The notes below the pieces were generated by a model that worked only from the letters and a program-made list of their open reading frames with translations, made no database searches and was not told the origin of the DNA. From Vibrio tubiashii ATCC 19109 (GTDB lineage Bacteria > Pseudomonadota > Gammaproteobacteria > Enterobacterales > Vibrionaceae), in the NCBI RefSeq assembly GCF_000772105.1, contig NZ_CP009355.1:1364001-1428000 (forward strand): 64,000 nucleotides of DNA. The letters are read 5' to 3'. The number at the start of each line of letters is the position of its first letter. The stretch's first letter is position 1. Of this stretch, positions 18,115 through 27,772 are shown piece after piece. The position numbers were made by a program, and so were the translations under genes.

Positions 18115-20118
18115 TTACTCTGCTGAGGTTTCAGCTTCTGTCGTTGTCTTCACTTCTTCAAAGATTTGTGTCGGTTTGGCGACTAGACTGCGGTTTTCCT
18201 GATTTACGTCAGTCAGAACCACCTCTAGCACATCGCCTAAGCGGTAAGTCACTTGTTTATCGATTGAAACCGTACCATTTTCACCGTTGCACTCAAGGCG
18301 CTCTTTGTTAGCTAAGATGAGGGAGCCTGGAATAAATGCCGCAGCGCCATTTTCAATCAAGCGAATACGCATGCCAGCACGGTTGATATCGAATATCTCA
18401 CCGTTGAACTTGGTCTCTTTAGCAGGTTCGTCTGCAAGGGTACGTGCATATAGCCAATCACCAACATTGCGCTCAGCCATCTTGTGGTGCTTGCGATGAA
18501 TCGCTAGTTCTTCACCGACACTATCGTCGGCAGTCTGCACTGGTTCTTTGCCTAAGATGTGCGCTTTAAGCATACGGTGGTTGATCATATCGCCATATTT
18601 GCGGATTGGTGATGTCCACGTCGCGTATAGGTCAAGACCCATAGCATAATGCGGTAGAGGCTGGTTACCGATTTCGCTGTATGCTTGAGCTTTGCGGATT
18701 CGGTTATCTAGGTAAGACGTTTCTTGACTACCCAACCAACGACGCAGCGCCGCAAACCCTTCTAGAGTCGCGATAGATTCAGCGGTAAACGGCAGTTCAC
18801 CTTCTGGGTTTACCAGATTAATGACATCTTCAATCTTTTCCGGTTTGAAGCCCGCGTGAGTGTTAAACACACCGGAATTAAAGCTTGATTGCAGCGTTTT
18901 GCCTGCACAAATGTTTGCTGTAATCATCGCCTCTTCTACTAGGCGGTTAGCGCTACGACGCATGTCTGCATGAATAGCGACAACATCGTTATCTTCACTC
19001 AGTTCAAATCGGTAGTCTGGACGGTCAGGGAAAACGACCGCATGAGTTTCACGCCACTCAGCGCGAGCACGTGAGAAGTCATAGAGGTCACGAACGACCT
19101 CAGCGATTTCTTCACTTGGTTGCCAAGCATCTGAACTGCCATTTTCAATCCAATCGGAAACATGGTCGTAAGCCAAGCGAGCATGAGATTTAATGTTGGC
19201 AGCGAAGAACTTAATGTCATCACCGATAACACCCTCTTTCGTCACCGTCACACTACAACATAGAGCAGGGCGTGCTTCACCCTCAATCAATGAACATAAG
19301 TCATCGGCGAGGTCACGTGGAAGCATTGGAATATTTCTACCCGGTAGATAGATGGTAAAACCACGCTCGCGCGCCACTTTGTCCATATCACTATCAGGTG
19401 TGATGTAGGCCGTAGGATCGGCAATCGCAATTGTCAGTTCGAAATCACCAGATTCTGTCTTTTTAGCATGCAGCGCGTCATCCATATCTTTGGTTGACTC
19501 ACCATCAATGGTCACAAACGGAATGTGTGTCATATCGGTGCGTTCAAGATCAGCGTCGTCTTTTAGCTCCCAGCTATCTAGTCCTGCTGGTTCGCTGTTT
19601 GGCAAATCATTTTGCGCCAAGGTTACCCACCAAGGTGCTATCTTGTCGTCTGCATCAGTAATTTTGTCGCTGATTTCGACAAAGAAGCCATTATCACCTT
19701 TAAGTGGATGACGAATAAGGTGTGCAATCACCCAATCACCCTCTTTAAGATCATCACTCTTGATGCCTTTACGTGTCTTAGCTTTTAAAGATAACTTTTT
19801 AAGTTGAGGATGGTCTGGCGTAACGTTCAGTTTGCCTTTGAATAGTTTAACTCGGCCAATAAAACGGTTAAGCCCTTGTTCAAGTAGCTCTTCTGGTTCA
19901 GCTTGCTCGCGATCTTTCTCTGTACGAATGATCGCTTTTACCTTGTCGCCGTGCATACATTTTTTCATGTACGGAGGTGGGATAAAGAAACTTGTCTTAC
20001 TATCCACTTCAAGGAAACCAAAGCCTTTCTCTGTCGCTTTGATTGTGCCTTCTTTTTTAGGCAGGGTTTCTTGGATTTGCTGCTTAAGTTGAGCCAGTAG
20101 AGGGTTATCTTGAAACAT
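18115..20118 (-). CDS. rnb: Exoribonuclease II
   Basis: A 667-residue processive 3'-5' exoribonuclease degrading single-stranded RNA in the cytoplasm. The start [16 protein letters not shown] is the RNase II signature, followed by two cold-shock/OB domains ([23 protein letters not shown]). The RNB catalytic domain has [18 protein letters not shown], whose Asp cluster binds Mg2+, and the RxxxY-type segment [18 protein letters not shown]-terminal S1 domain comes next. A ~20-residue acidic Thr/Glu tail extends beyond the enteric length (644). Single gene with its own terminator. Confidence 0.96.
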   Translation of the reverse strand: MFQDNPLLAQLKQQIQETLPKKEGTIKATEKGFGFLEVDSKTSFFIPPPYMKKCMHGDKVKAIIRTEKDREQAEPEELLEQGLNRFIGRVKLFKGKLNVTPDHPQLKKLSLKAKTRKGIKSDDLKEGDWVIAHLIRHPLKGDNGFFVEISDKITDADDKIAPWWVTLAQNDLPNSEPAGLDSWELKDDADLERTDMTHIPFVTIDGESTKDMDDALHAKKTESGDFELTIAIADPTAYITPDSDMDKVARERGFTIYLPGRNIPMLPRDLADDLCSLIEGEARPALCCSVTVTKEGVIGDDIKFFAANIKSHARLAYDHVSDWIENGSSDAWQPSEEIAEVVRDLYDFSRARAEWRETHAVVFPDRPDYRFELSEDNDVVAIHADMRRSANRLVEEAMITANICAGKTLQSSFNSGVFNTHAGFKPEKIEDVINLVNPEGELPFTAESIATLEGFAALRRWLGSQETSYLDNRIRKAQAYSEIGNQPLPHYAMGLDLYATWTSPIRKYGDMINHRMLKAHILGKEPVQTADDSVGEELAIHRKHHKMAERNVGDWLYARTLADEPAKETKFNGEIFDINRAGMRIRLIENGAAAFIPGSLILANKERLECNGENGTVSIDKQVTYRLGDVLEVVLTDVNQENRSLVAKPTQIFEEVKTTTEAETSAE

Positions 20119-20582
20119 CTATCTTGTTTTACCGAGTAAGTAACCGAAAAATTGCGCCCACTATATCACCGAGCCCTTGCCCCTGCTAGCGTAGAAGCAT
20201 GACAATCTGGTGTTTAACGAACAATTCAATCAGTTAGCAATCACCTAAATTTGTGCATAAATTTCGCACCTAATGCATCTAGATGAACAAGAACTACACA
20301 AAAATTCTCATATCAGGAAAAAATTGTGATGAAATTCAATTTTTTCTAGCTTTTTTTGTGCTTTTAGGGAATAATCCGCCCCCTCATATTGGTGGCCCCC
20401 TTCTGTTCATAGAATTTTTAGATGAACGGACAGTAAATAACACCAATATCTCTTACGTCCCTAGTGGCTTGATGCGATTTACGACTTTTCCGCATCTGAA
20501 CGGAATCAGCTCTCAACTGGATTGGTATTGGAATTGGTAGAGCTCGTGGGACCTTTTGTTGACATTATATAGTAGGATCCCA
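20119..20582. other. Divergent upstream region of rnb and deaD; probable long deaD leader
   Basis: 464 bp without a supported gene. An 85-codon ORF (20283-20540) runs through it but has no SD, odd composition and no recognisable family, so I treat it as untranslated leader. Cold-inducible DEAD-box helicase mRNAs typically carry long 5' UTRs, and this length and the AT-rich/poly-T tract at 20340-20362 fit that. I could not fix a promoter by eye. Confidence 0.45.
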
Positions 20583-22529
20583 ATGACAGATTCTGTAATT
20601 CAGTTTAGCGATCTAGCGCTTAACGACTCTATCCTTTCAGCTCTTGATGGTATGGGTTTTGTTTCACCAACTCCAATTCAGGCTGCTGCTATTCCGCACC
20701 TATTGGCTGGTAAAGACGCACTAGGTAAAGCTCAAACTGGTACTGGTAAAACTGCAGCTTTCTCTCTACCTCTTTTAAACAAGCTAGACCTTGCACAGCG
20801 TAAGCCTCAAGCAATCGTACTTGCTCCAACTCGCGAACTAGCGATCCAAGTAGCGGCTGAAGTTAAGAACTTAGGTCAAAACATCGCTGGTCTTAAAGTT
20901 CTTGAGATCTACGGTGGTGCATCGATTGTTGATCAAATGCGCGCACTGAAAAACGGTGCTCACATCGTTGTTGGTACTCCGGGCCGTGTTCAAGACCTTA
21001 TCAACCGTGATCGTCTACACCTAGACGAAGTACACACATTCGTTCTTGATGAAGCGGATGAGATGCTAAACATGGGCTTCGTTGATGACGTAACTGAAAT
21101 CATGGAGCACGCACCTGAATCAGCACAACGTGTACTATTCTCTGCGACTATGCCTCCGATGCTTAAGAGCATTGTTGAGCGCTTCCTACGTGATCCAGAA
21201 ACAGTAGACGTTGCAGGTAAAAACCACACTGTAGACAAAGTAGAACAGCAGTTCTGGGTTGTTAAAGGTGTAGAAAAAGACGAAGCAATGTCTCGTCTTC
21301 TAGAAACTGAAGAGACTGATGCGTCAATCGTATTCGTACGTACTCGTCAAGACACTGAGCGTCTAGCCGATTGGCTATGTGCACGCGGCTTCAAAGCTTC
21401 TGCACTACACGGTGACATTCCTCAGTCTCTACGTGAACGTACTGTTGATCACATCAAACAAGGTGTTATCGACATTCTAGTTGCAACAGACGTTGTAGCA
21501 CGTGGTCTTGACGTTCCACGTATCACGCACGTATTCAACTACGACATCCCATTCGATGTTGAGTCTTACATCCACCGTATCGGCCGTACAGGTCGTGCTG
21601 GACGTAAAGGTAAAGCGATCCTTCTAGTTCGCACTAACCAACTACGTATGCTTCGCACTATTGAGCGTGTAACTAAGTCATCAATGGAAGAGATCCAACT
21701 TCCACACCGTGACAAAGTTGCAGAAGCTCGCGTAGCAAAACTTGGTGCAGAGCTTGAAGCTGATAAAGAACACAAAGCGCTAGAGAAGTTCTCTGAGCTA
21801 GTTGAAAAACTACAAGAGTCTCTTGAGCTAGACGCGGCAACACTGGCTGCCATTCTTCTTAAGCGTCAGCAAGGTAAGCGCCCACTATTCTACATTGGCG
21901 AAGACCCAATGATTGAAGCGATTGAGCGTGACAAGCAGCGTCGTAAAGAGCGTCGTGAAGGCGGCCGTGATGGTCGTGGTCGTGACCGCAACTTCAACAA
22001 CCAAGACTGGGATACATACCAGCTGCAAGTTGGTCGTGAGCAAGGCGTTCAGGTTAAAGACATCGTTGGCGCATTGGCAAACGAACTTGGCCTAGTTAAA
22101 GGTTCAATCGGTGCGATTAAACTAGCACAAGGCGAAACTTACGTTCAGCTACCAAAAGCAATGTCTTCAGAGACTGCTAACAAGCTACGTAAACTACGCA
22201 TTCGTCAGAAAGAAGTTGGCGCGGTAGTGTGTGACTTTGATGACTTCCGTGAACCTCGTGGTCGTCGTGATGGCGGTCGCCGTGACGGTGGACGTCGCGA
22301 TGGTGGCGGTTACCGTGGTAATCGTGATGGAAACCGCGAAGGCGGCTACCGTGGTAACCGTGACGGAAACCGCGAAGGTGGCTACCGTGGCAACCGTGAA
22401 GGCGGTCGTGGTAATCGCGAAGGTGGTCGTCGTGATGGTGAGCGTCGCTTTGACCGTAACCGTGGTGGCGATCACCGTGGTAACTACCGTGGCGAACGTG
22501 GCCATGGTCGTGGTAACCGCGAAGATTAA
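20583..22529 (+). CDS. deaD: DEAD-box ATP-dependent RNA helicase DeaD/CsdA
   Basis: A 648-residue cold-shock type RNA helicase acting in ribosome assembly and mRNA unwinding. It has AQTGTGKT (motif I), PTRELA (Ia), VLDEADEML (II), SATMP (III) and HRIGRTGRAGR (VI). The DeaD-type RNA-binding domain lies near residues 480-560 (YQLQVGREQGVQVKDIVGALANE), then an Arg/Gly-rich tail of about 85 residues. ATG 20583 with AGGA upstream is preferred over an in-frame codon at 20556. The tail has internal tandem repeats (RRDGG x3, then 12-residue GYRGNRDGNREG units). A strong terminator follows. Confidence 0.94.
   Translation: MTDSVIQFSDLALNDSILSALDGMGFVSPTPIQAAAIPHLLAGKDALGKAQTGTGKTAAFSLPLLNKLDLAQRKPQAIVLAPTRELAIQVAAEVKNLGQNIAGLKVLEIYGGASIVDQMRALKNGAHIVVGTPGRVQDLINRDRLHLDEVHTFVLDEADEMLNMGFVDDVTEIMEHAPESAQRVLFSATMPPMLKSIVERFLRDPETVDVAGKNHTVDKVEQQFWVVKGVEKDEAMSRLLETEETDASIVFVRTRQDTERLADWLCARGFKASALHGDIPQSLRERTVDHIKQGVIDILVATDVVARGLDVPRITHVFNYDIPFDVESYIHRIGRTGRAGRKGKAILLVRTNQLRMLRTIERVTKSSMEEIQLPHRDKVAEARVAKLGAELEADKEHKALEKFSELVEKLQESLELDAATLAAILLKRQQGKRPLFYIGEDPMIEAIERDKQRRKERREGGRDGRGRDRNFNNQDWDTYQLQVGREQGVQVKDIVGALANELGLVKGSIGAIKLAQGETYVQLPKAMSSETANKLRKLRIRQKEVGAVVCDFDDFREPRGRRDGGRRDGGRRDGGGYRGNRDGNREGGYRGNRDGNREGGYRGNREGGRGNREGGRRDGERRFDRNRGGDHRGNYRGERGHGRGNRED
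22263..22400 (+). repeat. In-frame tandem repeats encoding the RGG tail of DeaD
   Basis: Three 15-bp units encoding RRDGG (about 22263-22307) are followed by 36-bp units at 22308-22343 and 22344-22379 and a partial third from 22380. Units are multiples of 3, so copy-number change would keep the reading frame. Confidence 0.8.
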
Positions 22530-22550
22530 TCACCTCTGCTAGCAAGCATT

Positions 22551-22580
22551 AAAAAAGGAGCCAAATTTGGCTCCTTTTTT
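22551..22580 (+). terminator. deaD terminator, perfect 30-bp palindrome
   Basis: A6GGAGCCAAA is followed directly by its reverse complement TTTGGCTCCT6. Strong hairpin with T7; the A-tract would let it work leftward too. Confidence 0.88.
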
Positions 22581-22624
22581 TGTCCGTTGATTTTGCGCTG
22601 CTTCAACCAAACTCTTGATACAAA

Positions 22625-22653
22625 AAAGCCATTTGGCAGAACCAAATGGCTTT
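22625..22653 (-). terminator. Terminator of the second DEAD-box helicase gene
   Basis: Arms AAAGCCATTTGG (22625-22636) and CCAAATGGCTTT (22642-22653), 5-base loop. TTTTTTG follows on the minus strand. Confidence 0.85.
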
Positions 22654-22669
22654 CTTAGTTTAACTCTGA

Positions 22670-24001
22670 TTATTCGCTATCAGGTTTAGGCGGTGTTTTC
22701 TTCTTAGGAATAAACACGCTATCACCCACTGCCACATTCTGGTGGAAGCTCTTGTCACGCTTAACTGGTTTCTTAGTTGATTTCTTCGCTTGCGGCTTGG
22801 CATTCTTAGTCGCTTTGCCCTTGTTACGAAAATCAGGTTTACGCGGTTTTAAGCCTTTAAACTTGCCTTTTAACCCTTCAAGTTCAGAGAAGCTTAGGTC
22901 TTGCTGCAAATAAGCTTCAACACGCTTAAAACTATCCCAGTCTTTTGGACCTACAAGTGAAACCGCATCACCTTTATTGCCAGCACGGCCTGTACGACCT
23001 ACACGGTGAACATATTCTTCCGTATGTTTTGGCATGTCGAAGTTTACAACATGGGTAACGTTAGCGATATCTAGACCACGAGAAGCGACATCCGTCGTGA
23101 CCAGTATTTTGAACACAGCACGCTCAAACTGACTCATGATGGTATTGCGTTGAGTCTGGTTTAAGCTACCGCTAAGCGCGATTGCTTTGAGCTTCTTCTC
23201 GTTAAGTTTTTCTGTTAGACGCTCTGTATCAACACGCGTTGCAGTAAAGATAATCAGCTGTTTGTATTCTGCTTCTTCTAGAACGCGCTCTAAAATTGCT
23301 TCTTTATGATCAAGATGATCACACAGGTAGAACTTCTGAGTGATGTCAGTGTGCTTTTCTGTAGCTGCGCCAATTGCAATACGTTTTGGAGCATCTAACA
23401 TCTCCATAGCAATATCGTTAACTTCAGCATGGTCTAATGTTGCTGAGAACATCAATGTTTGACGGCGGCGGTGTTTAGCAGCGTTGTGAATACGGCGCAG
23501 TTCAGGAGCAAAGCCAAGATCAAGCATACGGTCAGCTTCATCTAACACTAGAGTTTCGAGGCCATCTAGAAATAGAGAGCGATGCTCAAGGTGATCAGCT
23601 AAACGTCCAGGTGTAGCGACAATAAACTTAGGGTAACGACGTAGCGCTTTAACCTGATCGTTAAAGTTTTCACCACCAACAATGAGGGTCGCGTCATAAG
23701 ACAATCCACCTAACATCGAACGCAACTCACCATACACTTGCTTTGCAAGCTCACGGGTAGGAGCAAGAATCACTGCGCGTGGGTCTTTTGCAGAGAATGC
23801 TTTGTTTTTTAGCGACTTGTGCAGCATAGGCAATACAAAAGCTAGTGTCTTACCAGAACCTGTCTTTGAAGACGCCAACAGATCTTTGCCAGCAATCGCG
23901 ACAGGTATCGCGCGCTGCTGAATTTCTGTCGCCTTCTTAAAGTCAAAGTGCTTCAAGTTCTTTAGTAAGCGATTGTCTAAACCTAAATCTTTAAAGTGCA
24001 A
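22670..24001 (-). CDS. DEAD-box RNA helicase, SrmB/RhlE-like group
   Basis: A 443-residue DEAD-box helicase: SKTGSGKT (I), PTRELAKQ (Ia), VLDEADRMLD (II), SATLDHAE (III), TTDVASRGLD and HRVGRTGRAG (VI). A Lys-rich tail (~60 residues) replaces the RGG tail of its neighbour. I cannot place it with certainty among SrmB, RhlE or RhlB. The start chosen is TTG 24001 (MHFKDLGLDN), with GGAG 6 bases upstream; a GTG at 24037 would add 12 residues without an SD. It converges with deaD; adjacent helicases of different subfamilies suggest related roles in cold or ribosome assembly. Confidence 0.9.
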   Translation of the reverse strand: MHFKDLGLDNRLLKNLKHFDFKKATEIQQRAIPVAIAGKDLLASSKTGSGKTLAFVLPMLHKSLKNKAFSAKDPRAVILAPTRELAKQVYGELRSMLGGLSYDATLIVGGENFNDQVKALRRYPKFIVATPGRLADHLEHRSLFLDGLETLVLDEADRMLDLGFAPELRRIHNAAKHRRRQTLMFSATLDHAEVNDIAMEMLDAPKRIAIGAATEKHTDITQKFYLCDHLDHKEAILERVLEEAEYKQLIIFTATRVDTERLTEKLNEKKLKAIALSGSLNQTQRNTIMSQFERAVFKILVTTDVASRGLDIANVTHVVNFDMPKHTEEYVHRVGRTGRAGNKGDAVSLVGPKDWDSFKRVEAYLQQDLSFSELEGLKGKFKGLKPRKPDFRNKGKATKNAKPQAKKSTKKPVKRDKSFHQNVAVGDSVFIPKKKTPPKPDSE

Positions 24002-24357
24002 AGTATTCTCCAATTGGTTACACAGCGTTGTCACCACAGCTCAAATGGCTTCGTACAACACGAATTATTCTAAAAACAGGCTATGATAACTGGATTCACT
24101 CTAAGAGGATAGAGATCACAGAAAATATTCTTTTGCCCTTACTTTTACTCTAAATGTCAGCTCTATTTCTCTTACATCTATTGCTCTCACCAATGAGACG
24201 TAGCTCAACTAATTTGATAATTACTTAAATTCTTGGGTTTTTTTGACTTTTGCTGGCTTTAGCAAGCGTAGAATTAGGGCTACACTGATTGACGTCACTA
24301 TACGATAAAAAGGTATAGGACATATTATTGATACTTATTTATGCAAGGAGTTCTCTC
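24002..24357. other. Divergent promoter region of the helicase and lpp
   Basis: 356 bp with no gene. It must hold the promoters of the leftward helicase and the rightward lipoprotein gene. Several -35/-10-like words occur near 24243-24330, but none has good spacing, so I do not assign a promoter. Confidence 0.5.
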
Positions 24358-24606
24358 ATGAACAAAATGTTGATCGCAGCTGCAGCGTCTTCTGTTCTTC
24401 TACTAGCGGGTTGTGCGTCTGGTCCAGACGAAGCGACAACGGCGAAAATGGATGAGCTAAGCAATCAAGTAAGCCAACTAAGCCAAGATGTTCAAGCGCT
24501 ACAATCTGAAGTACGTAAGTCTGGTGACTCTGCTATGGCAGCACAAGAAGAAGCGGCACGTGCAAACGAACGTATCGACAACATTGCTCAGTCTTACACT
24601 AAGTAA
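24358..24606 (+). CDS. lpp: Major outer-membrane (Braun-type) lipoprotein Lpp
   Basis: An 82-residue lipoprotein. Signal peptide with lipobox LLAGC (Cys at residue 19) is followed by a heptad-repeat coiled coil (MDELSNQVSQLSQDVQALQSE) and the Lpp-like ending ARANERIDNIAQSYTK. The C-terminal Lys is the residue that L,D-transpeptidases join to peptidoglycan, so covalent tethering is likely. Start ATG 24358 with AAGGAG 7 bases upstream. It converges with an L,D-transpeptidase gene across a shared terminator. Confidence 0.93.
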   Translation: MNKMLIAAAASSVLLLAGCASGPDEATTAKMDELSNQVSQLSQDVQALQSEVRKSGDSAMAAQEEAARANERIDNIAQSYTK

Positions 24607-24618
24607 TTTCGTCTTTTA

Positions 24619-24650
24619 AAAGAAAGGGTCTGCATGCAGACCCTTTCTTT
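24619..24650. terminator. Bidirectional terminator shared by lpp and the L,D-transpeptidase gene
   Basis: Perfect palindrome with 16-bp arms (24619-24634 and 24635-24650) and T/A-rich ends on both sides, between convergent genes. Confidence 0.9.
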
Positions 24651-24655
24651 TTTCT

Positions 24656-25561
24656 TTAATTTATTAATGTCGGAGCGACGATTTCGACTGGTACACCATT
24701 TTGCGCCAATATTGCGGCTCTCGCTTTCACATCCGATTGGTCAAACTCCTCTAACCACCAGCTAAGCTCTTGTGGCATCTCTAGCGCTTTTTTTACGCCA
24801 TCACTGCGAGTTAACGGCTCGTGTGCTTCTAGGAACACACTACGATCTGGTTCAAGCGCAACCTTAATAGGCTCGTTAATCACGGTAACTTTTTCACCCA
24901 GCTTAACTTGAGGGAAAAGCCACTCGATATCCTTTGGCTCCATGCGAATACAACCCGAGCTCACTCGAAGGCCAATGCCGAAATCTTTGTTAGTACCATG
25001 AATAAGATAATCACCTGCGCCATGAGCTAATCGAAGTGCATACTCACCCAGAGGGTTTTCTGGTCCAGCTGGCACCACAGCAGGCAACTCAATCCCTTTT
25101 GCTAAATAGTCTTTACGAATCGAAGCAGGAGGAGTCCAAGTCGGATTTGGACGCTTTTGGCTGACAGAGGTTTCCATTTCAGGTGTGTCACGCCCTACTC
25201 GCCCGATACCAACTGGGAATATATGCACTTGGTTAGATTCAGGCTCGAAATAGTAAAGCCGAAGTTCCGCTAGGTTAATCACGATCCCTTCGCGCTCGAC
25301 GTTCGGCAATATGATTTGAGTCGGGATCGTTAACACATAGTCCGCTTTAGGTAAAAACGGGTCGACGCCTTTATTGGCAGCCATCAAAGACAAGAAGCCG
25401 ACATCATATTGCTTAGCAATGTTAGCGAGCGTCTCCCCTTCTTCTACCTGATGGTACTGAGTTCGTCCCACGATACTACTGCCTTCGACTGGTAACTCAT
25501 ACGTCGCAGCAAACAGAGGCGAGCTGACACAACACAAGAATGCGAGAAACTTACGCACCAT
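24656..25561 (-). CDS. L,D-transpeptidase with LysM domain (ErfK/YbiS/YcfS/YnhG family)
   Basis: A 301-residue exported enzyme. Signal peptide of ~18 residues, LysM peptidoglycan-binding domain (YHQVEEGETLANIAKQYDVGFLSLMAANKG, residues ~36-66), then the YkuD catalytic domain. This has HGTNKDFGIGLRVSSGCIRM, containing the His and the nucleophilic Cys of the SxGCIRM motif. Family members attach Lpp to peptidoglycan or make 3-3 crosslinks. The neighbouring convergent lpp suggests the Lpp-anchoring role. AAGGA 7 bases before ATG. It abuts the photolyase stop codon, so it is last in that operon. Confidence 0.92.
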   Translation of the reverse strand: MVRKFLAFLCCVSSPLFAATYELPVEGSSIVGRTQYHQVEEGETLANIAKQYDVGFLSLMAANKGVDPFLPKADYVLTIPTQIILPNVEREGIVINLAELRLYYFEPESNQVHIFPVGIGRVGRDTPEMETSVSQKRPNPTWTPPASIRKDYLAKGIELPAVVPAGPENPLGEYALRLAHGAGDYLIHGTNKDFGIGLRVSSGCIRMEPKDIEWLFPQVKLGEKVTVINEPIKVALEPDRSVFLEAHEPLTRSDGVKKALEMPQELSWWLEEFDQSDVKARAAILAQNGVPVEIVAPTLIN

Positions 25562-26977
25562 TTAAACTTCCTTGGCTTCTTTATAGAGGCTTAAGGTTAT
25601 CTCTCTTTCGGTCTTATGATCAACTATCGGTTCTGGATATGACAGATCTTTAGCATTGCCCCACTTATGAGGTTGATGGATGTACTTGTCTGGCACGCTC
25701 AACAACTCTGGAATCCAACGCCGAATAAAAGCGCCATCTGGGTCAAATCGCTCTCCCTGCGTAGTGGGATTAAAAATACGAAAATAGGGTTGCCCATCAC
25801 AGCCTGTCGATGCACACCACTGCCAGCCACCATTATTGGCGGCGTAATCACCATCAATGAGTTTGGACATAAAATAGTGTTCACCAACACGCCAATCTAC
25901 GTGAAGATCCTTAACTAGAAAGCTTGCCACTATCATTCTCAAGCGGTTGTGCATCCAACCTGTTTGGTTAAGCTGGCGCATTGCTGCGTCGACAATCGGA
26001 TAACCTGTTAAACCCATTTTCCACGCATCGATAGCAGCAGTAGGATTGAGCCAAACTAAATTGTCTCCCCATGAAGTAAAACTCTTACCTTGCGACAATT
26101 TTGGTTCAAAGTAGGCTAAATGCTGATAAAACTCACGCCAAATCAATTCACTTTGCCAAACCTCACGCCCACCACTTAAAGGAAGGGATTGCTGGTACAT
26201 GACACGTGCCATGCATTGTCTGACCGAGAGTGCTCCAATAGCTAAATAAGGTGAAAGAGTACTCGTGCCGTCAATCGCAGGAAAATCTCGATTGGAGTGA
26301 TAACTAGTAACCTTGTCACTATCGAATTTTCTTAGCGCTTGGATTATCTGCTCAGTCTCTACCACGTATCTTTCACTCGACTCTCTCGGATAATCAAAAT
26401 CACACTGACTCGAAAAATCCGCCACATGATTTGATGTCAGCTTACCTCTTATCTGCTGGGGATTTAGCTTTGTGACAGCGACTGGTTGACGATACATCGC
26501 TGCCAAGTAGGCGCGTTTAAACGGCGTAAATACCTTAAAGTAGTCACCTTGCTTGTTAACCACGCTACCGGGGTTAAGAATGCATTTATCATCAAAGCTT
26601 TTGCACTCTATACCCTCAGTTGCGAGAAGCTCGGACAGTAAGTCGTCTCTGCAGCGTTCATTGAGTTCATACTCTTTGTTGAGATAAACGCCGCTCGCAC
26701 CTTCTGTCACAGCAACTTCAACTACCAATCTCGCAGCATCTTTAAAAGATTCAGTTTGAGCGTAATAGAGGGAGATGTTTTTCTTACTCAGATCGCTTTT
26801 CAGTGCCAACAGTCGGCGATAGATTAAGTCGGCTTGAATGGGAGCAAGGGCGTGCTCCTGCCAGGTTTGTGGTGTTGCAATATAAAGAGCAACCACAGAC
26901 TCTCCGCTCGAACACGCGCAGTGCAAAGCGGTATTGTCTTCGACACGTAAATCTCGGCGCAACCAGACTAGATTCAT
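25562..26977 (-). CDS. phr: Deoxyribodipyrimidine photolyase
   Basis: A 471-residue FAD-dependent enzyme that repairs cyclobutane pyrimidine dimers with blue light. N-terminal antenna domain (MNLVWLRRDLRVEDNTALH), C-terminal FAD domain with REFYQHLAYFEP, NQTGWMHNRLRMIVASFLVKDL and NNGGWQWCASTGCDGQPYFRIFNP. The residues expected for FAD binding and the Trp electron-transfer chain are in these blocks. It is collinear with class I CPD photolyases such as E. coli PhrB. Nine bp follow merR and zero bp precede the L,D-transpeptidase gene. Confidence 0.96.
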   Translation of the reverse strand: MNLVWLRRDLRVEDNTALHCACSSGESVVALYIATPQTWQEHALAPIQADLIYRRLLALKSDLSKKNISLYYAQTESFKDAARLVVEVAVTEGASGVYLNKEYELNERCRDDLLSELLATEGIECKSFDDKCILNPGSVVNKQGDYFKVFTPFKRAYLAAMYRQPVAVTKLNPQQIRGKLTSNHVADFSSQCDFDYPRESSERYVVETEQIIQALRKFDSDKVTSYHSNRDFPAIDGTSTLSPYLAIGALSVRQCMARVMYQQSLPLSGGREVWQSELIWREFYQHLAYFEPKLSQGKSFTSWGDNLVWLNPTAAIDAWKMGLTGYPIVDAAMRQLNQTGWMHNRLRMIVASFLVKDLHVDWRVGEHYFMSKLIDGDYAANNGGWQWCASTGCDGQPYFRIFNPTTQGERFDPDGAFIRRWIPELLSVPDKYIHQPHKWGNAKDLSYPEPIVDHKTEREITLSLYKEAKEV

Positions 26978-26986
26978 CTTTAGGCC

Positions 26987-27772
26987 TTAGGCTTCAATTA
27001 AGTCTGAAAGTAAAACCTCGCCAGAGAAGGATGATTTTATCTTTTCAACAGTGGCAGTTTGCCCTGCGGTAAGAGGTCGCGAGCTATAAATGGCGATGGC
27101 AGCATACGCCCCCAGTCCTTCATGCTCAACCAGACCCGACAAGTCTTCAATCCCATCTATAATCACCAAGCTCTTACCCGACTCAGATAGATGTAGCGCC
27201 CAAAGGCGCGCATGGATGTTAACGCTGTCGTAATTAATAAACAGGCATTTACCCGATTTGGCAGCTTTGTTCTCTGAATCAATAATCGCATTGAGCCGAG
27301 CGACAAAGATAGACTCCATTAAGCCTTTTTGTAGCGCTCGCAGACCAATTTTGACCACAGATAACGCTTTCTCTGCTGGCTTAACAAACTGCTTTCGCAC
27401 CACATCCAGTGGGTATTCTTTAAACACCGTGGCGACTATTGAATCCGCTTTCCCTTTATTCAGTTCAGCTAACGCTTGTAAGAAAGCACTCACTTCGTCC
27501 AATTGTTCACTCGCGAGGTACTCTTCGCCTTTATTAGGCTCATTGGACTCAAGTACATCTTTCACCTTGCCAATCGGAACCCCTTTGCTGAGCCACCCTT
27601 GTATCTCTCCGATTAAAGCGATGTGTTCATCGGTATACAAGCGATGGCCTTTTTCAGTCCTTTGAGGTTGCACTAAGCTATAACGTCTCTGCCATGCACG
27701 TAAGGTTACTGGTTTAACCCCTGTAATCTCAGAAATCTCACGAATCGCGTACAATTTTTTCTCATAACCCAT
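26987..27772 (-). CDS. MerR-family regulator with degenerate cobalamin-type C-terminal domain
   Basis: A 261-residue regulator. The N-terminal MerR HTH (LYAIREISEITGVKPVTLRAWQRRYSLVQPQR, residues 7-38) is of the CarH/LitR/MlrA type. The C-terminal ~140 residues fold like the helical-bundle plus Rossmann-like B12 domain (LFINYDSVNIHARLWALHL), but the histidine motif (E/D-x-H-x-x-G) is not intact there, so B12 or light sensing by cobalamin is doubtful. Related regulators repress photolyase genes. It overlaps the upstream DUF523 gene by 11 bp and precedes phr by 9 bp. Confidence 0.88.
   Translation of the reverse strand: MGYEKKLYAIREISEITGVKPVTLRAWQRRYSLVQPQRTEKGHRLYTDEHIALIGEIQGWLSKGVPIGKVKDVLESNEPNKGEEYLASEQLDEVSAFLQALAELNKGKADSIVATVFKEYPLDVVRKQFVKPAEKALSVVKIGLRALQKGLMESIFVARLNAIIDSENKAAKSGKCLFINYDSVNIHARLWALHLSESGKSLVIIDGIEDLSGLVEHEGLGAYAAIAIYSSRPLTAGQTATVEKIKSSFSGEVLLSDLIEA

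Noticed and set aside
20283..20540. 85-codon ORF upstream of deaD
   Set aside because: No SD, atypical composition and no recognisable domain; it lies in a region expected to be the deaD leader.
22263..22400. CRISPR-like array
   Set aside because: The repeats are contiguous in-frame coding units without spacers.
22177..22545. Long low-complexity ORFs on both strands over the deaD tail
   Set aside because: Shadows of the repetitive RGG-coding sequence; the products are His- or Thr/Val-rich strings without a start context.
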